From NCBI GenBank assembly GCA_041738135.1, contig JBGSQK010000009.1, positions 1 to 55,005 on the forward strand: a DNA stretch of 55,005 bases, read 5' to 3'. The first letter of the stretch is position 1. Each line of letters begins with the position of its first letter. The DNA is from JAGOMX01 sp041738135. GTDB lineage: Bacteria > Pseudomonadota > Alphaproteobacteria > JAGOMX01. Below, piece by piece: positions 27,084 through 35,743 of the stretch. The notes beneath the pieces are model-generated. The model was not told where the DNA came from. It saw nothing but the letters and a program-made list of their open reading frames with translations, and ran no database searches. A program made the translations under genes and the position numbers.

Positions 27084-27566
27084 CTATTTCTTCTTCTTGT
27101 CCTTCCTGAAAGAAGCAAGCGTTACGATATTATCGGTTTTAACACCTGGGGTATTCGTGATTGCCTCTGTCTTGCTCTCACCTTTTTTAGGCGGAGGCGT
27201 AATACTAGATCCCGGTTCTTCTGGCGTAAATTGTAAGCCAAATTTAACCGATGGATCCATAAAGCTTACCAGCGCGCCGTAAGGTACAACTAGTCTTTCG
27301 TGATGTCCGTTAAAGCTCAAGGTAACGCTGAATGACGAATTCTCAATATTCAGATCCCAAAACTGGTGCTGAAGAACAACGGTCACTTCGTCCGGGTGCT
27401 GTTCCCTTAAATACTCGGGCATAACCACATCGGAGCGATCCGTACGGAATGTAATGTAAAAATGATGGTTGCCTGGCAACCCTTTTTTTGAAACCGCTTG
27501 CAATGTTTTGCGAACCACATCGCGAAGCGCTTCTTGTATCAGTTCATCGTAATCCAAGCCGTCCAC
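27084..27566 (-). CDS. sspB: ClpXP adaptor SspB (alpha type)
   Basis: The 160-residue protein matches alphaproteobacterial SspB, which tethers SsrA-tagged proteins and other substrates to ClpXP. The folded domain (about 1-115) includes HHFYITFRTD, MPEYLREQHPDEVTVVLQHQFWDL and LVVPYGALVSFMDPSVKFGLQF. A flexible linker leads to the C-terminal ClpX-docking peptide VTLASFRKDKK. The GTG at 27566 is favoured since GAGGG lies seven bases upstream; a TTG two codons earlier is less well placed. It lies about 30 bases behind the tmRNA gene on the same strand. Confidence 0.93.
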   Translation of the reverse strand: MDGLDYDELIQEALRDVVRKTLQAVSKKGLPGNHHFYITFRTDRSDVVMPEYLREQHPDEVTVVLQHQFWDLNIENSSFSVTLSFNGHHERLVVPYGALVSFMDPSVKFGLQFTPEEPGSSITPPPKKGESKTEAITNTPGVKTDNIVTLASFRKDKKKK

Positions 27567-27599
27567 TGTCAACCCTCACTCTTGCAAAGACATGAAATA

Positions 27600-27902
27600 A
27601 GTGGGGGCGTTCTGTTGCCCGGTGCCCCCCGACCGCTTCATAACATTAAGCTGCAGCTAGCGCGAAATTCGCGGGTGCTGAAACCTCATTGTCATTCAAT
27701 GCATTTTTAAAGTTTGCATTTATCTATTGTGGTCCGATAACGGTGGTGCCTACCGAGCAAAAATTATACCTTTATTTCGCGTGTCGATCCTATTTCGCCC
27801 CCACAGAAAAGGTCTGTTTCGTGACCTTTTTTGGTGGAGGCGCCGGGTACCGCCCCCGGGTCCACTACGCCTATTCTATATAACGTTTATCGCCATAGTC
27901 AG
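27600..27902 (-). ncRNA. ssrA: Circularly permuted two-piece tmRNA
   Basis: On the minus strand the acceptor piece comes first (about 27902-27832). It has the T-arm CCGGG/CCCGG (27843-27859) and the acceptor strand CGCCTCC, and ends ACCA at 27832. A removed spacer (27831-27803) follows, then the coding piece beginning GGGGGCGAAATAGGATCGAC at 27802. GGGGGCG and CGCCTCC pair over 7 bp. The tag frame runs from GCA at 27702 to a TAA at 27646 and encodes ALNDNEVSAPANFALAAA. Pseudoknot-forming GC-rich sequence closes the piece near 27600. The outer ends are approximate. This split form is typical of alphaproteobacteria. Confidence 0.93.
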
Positions 27903-28111
27903 TTTCCTGACATATATATTATATAATGTTTTATATTAAAAACGCAAGGGAAGAGTAAGAAAAGACTCGAAAATAATATTTGGCTGGAGAATGGTTTCAC
28001 TTATATATATAAAACTAGTTGGCACGGATGTCCAGCTGTGCTTTTATAGCGATAGGAATCTTAGATCTATCAGCTTAGTCATTACCCATAATAACATTTT
28101 AGGAGTAAACG

Positions 28112-29074
28112 ATGGCATTAAACGATCAGCAAAAGGCTGAAATAACAGAACAATTGGCTGAAACCTATCAGACGAAAAGAGCAACCGTTCCAGCTTTGGA
28201 AGAGATTCTCTTTGAGCCTCTACCCTTGCTTGATCACGGATTTGTGCGGGTCATCGATTATATGGGTGACGACAGCGCTATCGTACAAGCGGCTCGTGTT
28301 TCCTACGGTAAAGGCACTAAAAAAGTAAACGAAGACCGTGGTCTGATCAACTATCTGCTACGCCATCGCCATACGACTCCTTTTGAAATGTGTGAAATTA
28401 AGTTCCACATAAAAGCCCCCATATTTGTGGCCCGTCAATGGCTTCGCCATCGTACCGCCAATGTGAATGAGTATTCTGCGCGTTATTCTATAGTTCAGGA
28501 CGAGTTTTACCTACCGCATGCCAGTGTCCTGGCTCAGCAGTCCAGCTCCAACCGACAAGGTCGCGATGAGATATTGGGGCCTGAGGACGCAAAGAAGATT
28601 CTGGATCTGTTGAAGCAAGATGCTACTCAAACCTATGATCACTACAGGGATATGTTAAATACGGACGAAGAGGGTGTGATTCTTGACGAATCAAAGCCCG
28701 CTCTAGCCCGTGAATTGGCGCGGATGAATCTGACGTTGAACTACTATACGGAATTTTATTGGAAGATTGATTTGCATAATTTGCTGCACTTCCTCAGTTT
28801 GAGAGCAGATGCGCATGCGCAATACGAAATCCAAGTTTACGCTTTGGCCATGCTAGATGTGCTGAAACGCTGGACACCTTATTCTTACGAGGCATTCATG
28901 AAGTACCACTTCAACGGTACCCATGTGTCAGAACAAGGAATCGAAGTAATTCGTCGTTTGATCGCCGGGGAGGCGCTTGATCAAATAGACACAAGCATGA
29001 GCCCACGTGAATTACGTGAGCTGATGCAATCATTAAATCTAGACGCGGATAAAAATAGAAATCAAGCTGCGTAA
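28112..29074 (+). CDS. thyX: Flavin-dependent thymidylate synthase
   Basis: The 320-residue enzyme makes dTMP using FAD and methylene-tetrahydrofolate. The ThyX signature RHRTANVNEYSARYS is present, with FEMCEIKFHIKAPIFVARQWLRHR before it and helical segments rich in conserved histidine and arginine after it. It starts after AGGAG and is divergent from the tmRNA gene across about 200 bases. Confidence 0.96.
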   Translation: MALNDQQKAEITEQLAETYQTKRATVPALEEILFEPLPLLDHGFVRVIDYMGDDSAIVQAARVSYGKGTKKVNEDRGLINYLLRHRHTTPFEMCEIKFHIKAPIFVARQWLRHRTANVNEYSARYSIVQDEFYLPHASVLAQQSSSNRQGRDEILGPEDAKKILDLLKQDATQTYDHYRDMLNTDEEGVILDESKPALARELARMNLTLNYYTEFYWKIDLHNLLHFLSLRADAHAQYEIQVYALAMLDVLKRWTPYSYEAFMKYHFNGTHVSEQGIEVIRRLIAGEALDQIDTSMSPRELRELMQSLNLDADKNRNQAA

Positions 29075-29123
29075 AGATTTAAGTGTTCTTGTGGTTACCA
29101 TATTAAGGAACAGGAGCAACGGA

Positions 29124-29149
29124 GGCTTCTCGGTTAACATCGAGAAGCC
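29124..29149 (+). terminator. Hairpin after thyX
   Basis: A perfect 9-bp stem (GGCTTCTCG with CGAGAAGCC) with an 8-base loop lies 50 bases after the thyX stop and 24 bases before the next gene. There is no U-tract, so it could be a weak terminator or a translation-control hairpin for the small downstream gene. Confidence 0.45.
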
Positions 29150-29172
29150 CTAACTGGGTAGACGTAAAAGGC

Positions 29173-29415
29173 ATGATAAATCAATTTCCAAAGTCCCTGC
29201 ATTTGGGACCATATGATGCTGCTATTATCCTGCGGGAGGATGGTACATTAGAAGCATCCATACCTGATTTGGATGAATCAGATGTTCCCGATAATATTAT
29301 CACCGGGGCAGCAGTTATGCTCGCCCTGCAGAACGAGCGCATGTGCGGACTAATCTATGACAATTTTCTCAACGAATGTGCATTTGATGAAGTGGTGCCC
29401 ATCAACGATTATTAA
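29173..29415 (+). CDS. Small acidic hypothetical protein
   Basis: I do not recognise this 80-residue protein. It is acidic, has no signal peptide, and includes a short hydrophobic stretch (IITGAAVMLAL near 42-52). A hairpin and an AAAAGG site precede its ATG. Its stop codon overlaps the stop of the converging exported-protein gene by four bases. The frame and its RBS support a real gene. Confidence 0.6.
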   Translation: MINQFPKSLHLGPYDAAIILREDGTLEASIPDLDESDVPDNIITGAAVMLALQNERMCGLIYDNFLNECAFDEVVPINDY

Positions 29416-30263
29416 TTGTCCGATTTTGAGTGTTTACCACATTCTGGGCATTCGCCTAGCATAGACTCTTTTCTTAAAATCACCGGAGTGCTTTTGTCCG
29501 GATTATGGCCAGGGTATGAACCCTCATTAGGAAAACTGGTGATATCTGAGGTGGCAGCACATATCATTGTAGATGTTCTGATCATATGATGTGACCTGAA
29601 ACCCGCATCATGCAATTTTCTTTCTATATTTTTAGGGTCCCGGCTAAATGGAATATATATCATAGCATTTTTGTTATGTAGCCATTTTACCGGAATTGTA
29701 TAATCCCCACGAGGACAAGCAAGCAACATGGCTGTATATTTATCGCCGTTGAGAGCACTTACGGACATTTTAATATCCCTGGATTCTTTTACAAATGGTT
29801 GATCTATAAAATGCAGATCTCTAAGGACTTCTGTATTTTGTCTAATATTGTCGCGCAGCAACACATAAACTTGTCGCCTTAACGTCTCGTGTTCTTCCTT
29901 GTTCGCAACAAAGGTAACACGGCAGTGTGGGTTACTTATAAGCAATCTCATAAGGGCTGCCAAATAATGAGAAAAAAGCTCAGGATCAGTAGCGCAAATT
30001 AAGAAATGCTGTTGCCCAAAGTGATGGCTACGATAAAAAATATCTTGCCAGTGGCTGGCAGGCAGTGTTCTTGGTGAAACAGGTTCTTCTAAATCCACTT
30101 CCACGAAGGAAGGAGTTTTAACCATAGGCAATATATTGAATGCAAACGTACTCTGTACAGGCAAAAGTTGTTCATTTAAATCATGTCCAACCCCAACCAG
30201 AGAAGATTTGGCTTCATAATTGAGCATCATAATGAAAGCAAGAAAAGTCCAAATACATCTCAT
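29412..30263 (-). CDS. Exported hypothetical protein next to an acyltransferase
   Basis: The 283-residue product begins with a likely signal peptide (about 1-19), so it should be periplasmic or secreted. The body is rich in histidine and arginine and ends with a CPECGKH motif that could bind zinc. I recognise no family. The start overlaps the acyltransferase stop by four bases (ATGA), which argues for joint function, perhaps modification or transport of the same envelope glycan; that is inference. Confidence 0.7.
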   Translation of the reverse strand: MRCIWTFLAFIMMLNYEAKSSLVGVGHDLNEQLLPVQSTFAFNILPMVKTPSFVEVDLEEPVSPRTLPASHWQDIFYRSHHFGQQHFLICATDPELFSHYLAALMRLLISNPHCRVTFVANKEEHETLRRQVYVLLRDNIRQNTEVLRDLHFIDQPFVKESRDIKMSVSALNGDKYTAMLLACPRGDYTIPVKWLHNKNAMIYIPFSRDPKNIERKLHDAGFRSHHMIRTSTMICAATSDITSFPNEGSYPGHNPDKSTPVILRKESMLGECPECGKHSKSDN

Positions 30264-31522
30264 TGCACACCTTTCGGTTTGGGGCTCAAAATTCGTTCTA
30301 TGAACGGTATTTTCAAAATTATTTTAGCACTTATTAACCATGCAAGAGAAATGCCAACTACAACGCAGACCAAAAACTTTACGGCTATAGGTAAGGGCTG
30401 ATTATTCATATAATACTGTAACCAAACAACGATAGGATCGTGAATCAAAAATATGCCGAAAGCATTTCTTGCCAACGATGTCCACATAGGTGTGGGCTGG
30501 TCAAAGAACTTTTTGAAAATGGCGAGCAGCAGTATTACCTGTGAAAGACACATGAAACCATGTAAAAAGGTTCGCAACAATATAGGCGGGGCAAATTGTT
30601 GAAATACCGGCCACATACCAGATTCAGCTGCAAACCATCCGCCATTCTGCATAGCAAAACGTCGTACTTCTTCATTATAAACAAAATTATGATCTGAGGG
30701 CGTATAAAGCATAAAACCTACCGCAAGAACCAAATAGATAGCTAAGAATTTCGTCCACTGATCAGCAAATTTAGTCATAAACTCATTGTTGGACAAAACC
30801 CCGGAATTCATCAAAACCGATCCCGCAAGGAAGTAGGTGGTGATTAAAATCATGCGTGATGATTGGAGGGAGAAAATGCCTCCGAAATTAAACCACCAAG
30901 GAGCTCCCCATAAGATATCGGATATAAAGAGTACAGTCGAGCTGAACAGACCAAAGGTAAGGAATCCCCATAGATGATTGTTAACGCACCAATTGAAGAA
31001 TCGGGATATGCCTCGATACAAAGAGGGCAATAAATAATAGATAGCCAGTACTAGTAAGGTAAAAGCAAGAATGGCATGTATAACCCACATGGGGCCTGCT
31101 TGAAGCTTTTCCTGGAAAAACACATAGCGCCAGAACTCCCAGAAACTTATGCCTGGGTCCTCATTATATTCGTATCGAGGATAGGAAAGCAGAGGCACAA
31201 AGAAAATTACCCCGATCACATATATAATACCAAGCCTGAAAAAACGTTCCTTCAGGTATCCGGATAATCCCCTTCGTTGCAAGGACGGTATTACAAACAT
31301 ACCGAAGATAAAAAACAGCATAGGCATTATGATGGCTTGGTCATGCAGGTAAAGTGCATCAAAAATCACGGTGCGGTTTTCATCTTTGAAAAAATGAAAC
31401 CGGCCCCAATTTAAGGCATAGGCGTGTAAACAATGATCGATGGCCATCACGATGAACATGAATCCACGCAAGTGATCGATATAATGGAGGCGCTGTTCGA
31501 CGGTCTTCAAGGTCATGTTCAT
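30260..31522 (-). CDS. Acyltransferase-3 family membrane protein
   Basis: The 420-residue protein has about ten membrane helices and the acyltransferase-3 signature at its N-terminus (HYIDHLRGFMFIVMAIDHCLHAY). It resembles OpgC/MdoC-like enzymes that acylate or succinylate periplasmic glucans and other surface polysaccharides. The substrate is unknown. Two in-frame ATGs (31522 and 31516) are possible starts. It is coupled to the exported protein downstream. Confidence 0.85.
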   Translation of the reverse strand: MNMTLKTVEQRLHYIDHLRGFMFIVMAIDHCLHAYALNWGRFHFFKDENRTVIFDALYLHDQAIIMPMLFFIFGMFVIPSLQRRGLSGYLKERFFRLGIIYVIGVIFFVPLLSYPRYEYNEDPGISFWEFWRYVFFQEKLQAGPMWVIHAILAFTLLVLAIYYLLPSLYRGISRFFNWCVNNHLWGFLTFGLFSSTVLFISDILWGAPWWFNFGGIFSLQSSRMILITTYFLAGSVLMNSGVLSNNEFMTKFADQWTKFLAIYLVLAVGFMLYTPSDHNFVYNEEVRRFAMQNGGWFAAESGMWPVFQQFAPPILLRTFLHGFMCLSQVILLLAIFKKFFDQPTPMWTSLARNAFGIFLIHDPIVVWLQYYMNNQPLPIAVKFLVCVVVGISLAWLISAKIILKIPFIERILSPKPKGVQ

Positions 31523-31579
31523 CTTTCTGCGTTTTTTGTTATTTTACTATTAAACTCAGAAGAACCAAACACTTTTTGA

Positions 31580-32596
31580 TTAGATAAAATCTTCCTCAAG
31601 GCGAGCACTGGATTTAACGCCAATATCATCATAGTGCTGCTCAATCCATTGCTTGCCGCTGCTATAGCCTGCTTCAAAGAGATGCTCCATGAATTTCCAA
31701 TCCGTATTGAGAGCAGTAGACAGATCCAGTTCCTCAAAAAGATCTTTGTTGCGTATAACATGCATGTTCAGTTTTTTGATGGATTTATCTGTAATGCTAC
31801 CCTTCTCAACCAAGTTACTGAGCAAATGAATTGCTCGCATTTCATGCATCAAGCAAGCATTATATGTGATCTCACGATGGCGGTCTAGAATAGCATCAGC
31901 TGTAACAGGAAGCTTATCCCGATAAGCTTGTGTGAGCTGAATGACGGCAATATCATTAGTCGCGCATCCATAAATAAGAGGGTGAATGGCCGGATTTCCC
32001 ACGTAACCACCGTCCCAGTAAAATTCTCCGTCCACTTCAACAGCTTGAAACAATGAGGGTAGACATGAGGTGGCGAGCAGAGCCTTTTCCGTCAAATCCT
32101 TCCCCTTAAAGATATGCAGCTTACCTGATTTAACGTGCGTAGCGCATAGAAATATCTTGATTTTACTGGGTTTATGAAGCGTGTCGAAATCAAAAAAGTC
32201 TTGCACTAGGTTTTTAAGCGGATTGACGTTAAGGGGGTTAATTTCATAAGGAGAATAAAAATCACGCAGCATATTCATCCAAGCGTATGCAGGCGATCCC
32301 CTCAAACTATAATTTCCCATCATATTTTGAAATAAATTTGGTTGCAAAGGCATATTAGAGGATCTTGTATTCACCATTTTCCAAAACCGCCGAAGTTCTT
32401 CTCTTGCTCCCTTGCGGCCATTTTTATTGAAGCCTTGCAGCAAGGCAGCCGCATTCATGCCGCCTGCGCTTGTACCGCTTATGCCAACAATATCAATGCG
32501 TTCGTCCTCGAGAATGGCATCCAGAACTCCCCATGAAAAGGCTCCATGGCTACCGCCCCCTTGTAGTCCGATCGCAATTTTTTTTGTCATGATCAT
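31580..32596 (-). CDS. Patatin-like phospholipase
   Basis: The 338-residue protein has the patatin oxyanion loop GGGSHGAF (13-20), the GTSAG nucleophile elbow (S43) and the DGG dyad motif (D195). It should hydrolyse acyl-ester lipids; patatins of intracellular bacteria often act on host membranes, but no export signal is seen here. GGAGG lies four bases before the first ATG. It is divergent from the MarR-type gene, a likely regulator. Confidence 0.9.
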   Translation of the reverse strand: MIMTKKIAIGLQGGGSHGAFSWGVLDAILEDERIDIVGISGTSAGGMNAAALLQGFNKNGRKGAREELRRFWKMVNTRSSNMPLQPNLFQNMMGNYSLRGSPAYAWMNMLRDFYSPYEINPLNVNPLKNLVQDFFDFDTLHKPSKIKIFLCATHVKSGKLHIFKGKDLTEKALLATSCLPSLFQAVEVDGEFYWDGGYVGNPAIHPLIYGCATNDIAVIQLTQAYRDKLPVTADAILDRHREITYNACLMHEMRAIHLLSNLVEKGSITDKSIKKLNMHVIRNKDLFEELDLSTALNTDWKFMEHLFEAGYSSGKQWIEQHYDDIGVKSSARLEEDFI

Positions 32597-32724
32597 GTTG
32601 CCTCCACCATTAAATTACACCTAAGACATTAAAAAAAAACTAATTTGGCTATTAATCAAAATTTAATATAATTTTGCGATAATTAAATTGTAAAGATGAT
32701 GCAACTGAATATGCGAGGCGTACA

Positions 32725-33183
32725 GTGATAGAAAAATACTTTGATATCGTCATGACGATAGAAAGACTCCACCGTTTATTTTTAGACGTTGTGAAGTCTG
32801 AACTGGATCGACTTCATATCATGGACATCAGCAATGTCCAAAGTGTGATTTTATACAATGTAGGTAAAAATAAACTTACCGTGGGCGAAGTGAGCAACCG
32901 GGGCTATTATTTAGGCTCCAATGTGACCTATAACCTTAAAAAAATGGTTGAAAATGGCTATCTGGTGCAGGAACAAGCTGTGCACGATCGCAGATCAAGT
33001 GTGATCCGCCTTTCACCTAAGGGCGTCGAGCTGTATGATAAGCTGGAAGCCATGCTAGGCCGTCACATCAACAACCTCAGCCGCAATAATATTACGAGCC
33101 CGGATCTTGATGACATGTTCCGCACCATGGATAATTTGGAATCGTTTTGGTCCTTTATGATCGCCCGTGATCTGAGGATGTAG
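32725..33183 (+). CDS. MarR-type winged-helix regulator
   Basis: The 152-residue protein has a winged-helix core with LTVGEVSNRGYYLGSNVTYNLKKMVENGYL (recognition helix) and RRSSVIRLSPKG (wing). It belongs to a conserved alphaproteobacterial MarR-like subgroup. The start is a GTG at 32725 with GCGAGGCG upstream. The 128-base AT-rich gap to the divergent patatin gene contains short inverted segments, plausible operators for autoregulation and patatin control. Confidence 0.85.
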   Translation: MIEKYFDIVMTIERLHRLFLDVVKSELDRLHIMDISNVQSVILYNVGKNKLTVGEVSNRGYYLGSNVTYNLKKMVENGYLVQEQAVHDRRSSVIRLSPKGVELYDKLEAMLGRHINNLSRNNITSPDLDDMFRTMDNLESFWSFMIARDLRM

Positions 33184-33254
33184 TTTCTTTTATAAGTTCT
33201 TGAATTCTGTAACTCTGCGGCGTACAACTATGAAAAATAGTTGCGGAGAGTTAC

Positions 33255-33920
33255 TTGAAAAATCATCATAATTCGGGATTCAGCTTGGTGGAGTTAGCAA
33301 TCGTCTTGATTGTTATCGGCCTTATCATTGGCGGTGTTTTAAAGGGTCGTGAGCTTATCGAAAGCGCTAGACTTAAATCGGTCCTGACTCAGTTAAATGA
33401 GTATCGTGTAGCAACCGGCACTTTTATGGATATGTTCGACGCTCTGCCCGGCGATTATGCGGATGCCCGATCATATATAGGTGAAAATCTCGTCAGTGGT
33501 AACGGAAATGGCAAGATTGAAGGCAATGGTCTTGATGCCAACAGCGAAGCTGGGCAATTTTGGTCGCATCTGGCAGGCGCGGAACTTATTCCTCAACCAG
33601 GTGAAATCAATGGTGGTGCTTTGCATTTTGACAAGGGTGCACCATCAGCTCGTATAGGTGGCGGTATTACGGTCAAATATGAAAATGGCAAACATTGGTT
33701 TGTACTGGGTGCAGCTCATGGCCAAAATGGCGATGGGGCCCTTCTTACTCCCCAACAGGCCATGAGTTTGGACAAAAAGATTGATAATGGCATTCCTGGT
33801 AATGGCAAAGTTATATCAAAAGATGGTGCAGATGTTCCTGCTAATAGTTGTGTGACGGCCGACGGTAAATACAACACTCAAAACAAGGAGCCAGCCTGCG
33901 TCATGTATTTTCAGTTTTAG
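33255..33920 (+). CDS. Type IV prepilin-like protein 1
   Basis: The 221-residue protein has a class-III signal: short basic leader, cleavage G8/F9, E13, and a hydrophobic helix (FSLVELAIVLIVIGLIIGG). The globular part includes a DALPGDYADAR segment and a C-terminal cysteine pair, as in pilin D-loops. Translation seems to start at TTG 33255 with GGAGAG upstream. It is probably assembled by the machinery encoded at 36.6-41.8 kb. Confidence 0.88.
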   Translation: MKNHHNSGFSLVELAIVLIVIGLIIGGVLKGRELIESARLKSVLTQLNEYRVATGTFMDMFDALPGDYADARSYIGENLVSGNGNGKIEGNGLDANSEAGQFWSHLAGAELIPQPGEINGGALHFDKGAPSARIGGGITVKYENGKHWFVLGAAHGQNGDGALLTPQQAMSLDKKIDNGIPGNGKVISKDGADVPANSCVTADGKYNTQNKEPACVMYFQF

Positions 33921-33924
33921 GCTT

Positions 33925-34734
33925 ATGAGCAAATCCATTAAAAACCACATGTGTGCAGGCTTCTCACTCATAGAGGTGGCCATTGTCTTGATCATCATGG
34001 GTATCGTTTTGGGGGCAGCTATGCCTTCTATATTGAGGTATCGAGAACAAGCTGCCATCCGCGAAACCAAAGAACGACAAGAACTGATCGTGCAAGCAGT
34101 GGCTGCTTTTGCCATTGTTAATAACCAATTACCTTGTCCTGCTGATCCTACCAAACCTATTTCTGAAAGAGGATTATCGCGCGCCACATGTATGGATACT
34201 GCAAGCCTTAGAGGGATAGTTCCTTATCGAGAGTTAGGGCTTTCAGAAGCGCAAGCTAAGGATGGCTTTAACCAGTACATGATATATGTCATTCCTGGTG
34301 AAACTGGACATATTGGAGCCAGTCGATTTGACGAGGTCAAAAATCTTTGTGAATTGAATCCTGCTATAAAAATAAACTTGCGAGGCCTGCATGGAGAGGA
34401 TCCTGTACAGACCAATCAAGGCAAACGAAATGAAATAGCCTTATTGCTCATAAGCCAAGGACGTGAGACGGAAAATCTCAGTGAGAAGGAACGCGCGAAC
34501 CTGGATTCTACCATGAATTTTTATGCTGGTTCGTACAGCCAAGGAGCTACCCCGTTCCGTCATATCGTAAAGTGGGTCACCGCTCGGAACTTAATCTCAA
34601 TTTATGGCAAGAGTTCGTGTGAATCAAAAAATCCACAAACCCGTACGCAAGCTAATGAGAGTATGGCAGACAGGGTAACCGAGCAGGCTCAACAAAGCTT
34701 CCATTTAGGTGACCCGTTTGGGCGGGGTGAATAA
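33925..34734 (+). CDS. Type IV prepilin-like protein 2
   Basis: The 269-residue product has the same kind of leader (cleavage G12/F13, E17) and helix FSLIEVAIVLIIMGIVLGA. The globular domain carries cysteines (LPCPADP, RATCMD) and a GFNQYMIYVIPG segment. It begins five bases after prepilin 1, so the two form an operon and are probably major and minor subunits. Confidence 0.86.
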   Translation: MSKSIKNHMCAGFSLIEVAIVLIIMGIVLGAAMPSILRYREQAAIRETKERQELIVQAVAAFAIVNNQLPCPADPTKPISERGLSRATCMDTASLRGIVPYRELGLSEAQAKDGFNQYMIYVIPGETGHIGASRFDEVKNLCELNPAIKINLRGLHGEDPVQTNQGKRNEIALLLISQGRETENLSEKERANLDSTMNFYAGSYSQGATPFRHIVKWVTARNLISIYGKSSCESKNPQTRTQANESMADRVTEQAQQSFHLGDPFGRGE

Positions 34735-34810
34735 ACATCCATTAAATATTCCTTTACCTAAAGCTGATAGCTTTAAATAAATCATCAATCATTTTAGGAA
34801 GGTTAGCCAA

Positions 34811-35581
34811 ATGGACCTCTTCGATTTAACAGGTAAGACGGCGTTTATTACAGGTGCATCTAGCGGTTTGGGCAATCAGTTCGCACGCACTCTTTCGGCC
34901 GCAGGTGCACGGGTCATTATCGCAGCAAGACGCGTGGATCGCATCGAGGCGTTGGCAAAAGAGCTCAAAAATGCCTTGGCTGTTGAGTTGGATGTGCGTG
35001 ATAAAACAGCCGTTAAGGCCGCCATCGAGAAGTTAGATCAGGCAGGCGAAAAGATCGATATCTGTATCAATAATGCAGGATATGGATGGCATACAGGTAT
35101 ATTCGAGGAAGACGAGCGAGAGAATTTTGAGAAAATCGTGCAAACCAATTTATTAGGGTTATGGTATGTTACAAAAGCGGTGGCAAACCATATGAAAAAG
35201 CACGGTATCGAGGGTGCTTTCATTAATATTGCCAGCGTTGCAGGAGCTAATGGCGTTATGAAATATAATACAGCCTACTGTGCAACGAAGGCTGCAGTCA
35301 TACAGTTGACAAAGGCTCTGGTAGGAGAGCTCGCTGATGAGAAAATCAGAATCAACTGCATTTTGCCGGGATTCTTTCCTACTGAGATGACTGCGTTCAT
35401 GCTGCGTACAGAAGAAGGCAAGAAAGCCATGGTTGCAGGAATACCTTTGGGGTTTTTATCGGAAACCAGTGATATGGAGGGCTTAATTTTGTATCTATCC
35501 TCCAATAAAGCATCCAGATACGTAAGCGGCGCAGCTTTCACCATCGATGGTGGGGCGTCCTGGGGTGGTCAAAGGCACTAG
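34811..35581 (+). CDS. Short-chain dehydrogenase/reductase
   Basis: The 256-residue Rossmann-fold enzyme has the cofactor motif TGASSGLG, the NNAGYG motif, and catalytic serine and YCATK. The substrate is not predictable; R37-like basic residues after strand 2 (AARRVDR) suggest NADP(H). It stands alone, 76 bases after the prepilin operon, with GGAAGG upstream. Confidence 0.9.
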   Translation: MDLFDLTGKTAFITGASSGLGNQFARTLSAAGARVIIAARRVDRIEALAKELKNALAVELDVRDKTAVKAAIEKLDQAGEKIDICINNAGYGWHTGIFEEDERENFEKIVQTNLLGLWYVTKAVANHMKKHGIEGAFINIASVAGANGVMKYNTAYCATKAAVIQLTKALVGELADEKIRINCILPGFFPTEMTAFMLRTEEGKKAMVAGIPLGFLSETSDMEGLILYLSSNKASRYVSGAAFTIDGGASWGGQRH

Positions 35582-35743
35582 TCTATATTTGCATCAATTA
35601 GTAGACAAAATTAATTTTGCGGCATAATTTGTTCATATGTATTATAGATATTGACAAATCAGTTGAATTCACCCATATTATGACCAGTGCTGTAACGATT
35701 ACTCGTTACTATTGTATAAATTATTAAGTTAGGAAATTATGTT

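Noticed and set aside
27498..27939. Several 64-70-codon plus-strand frames
   Set aside because: They run antisense through the tmRNA gene and the start of sspB, which explain the sequence.
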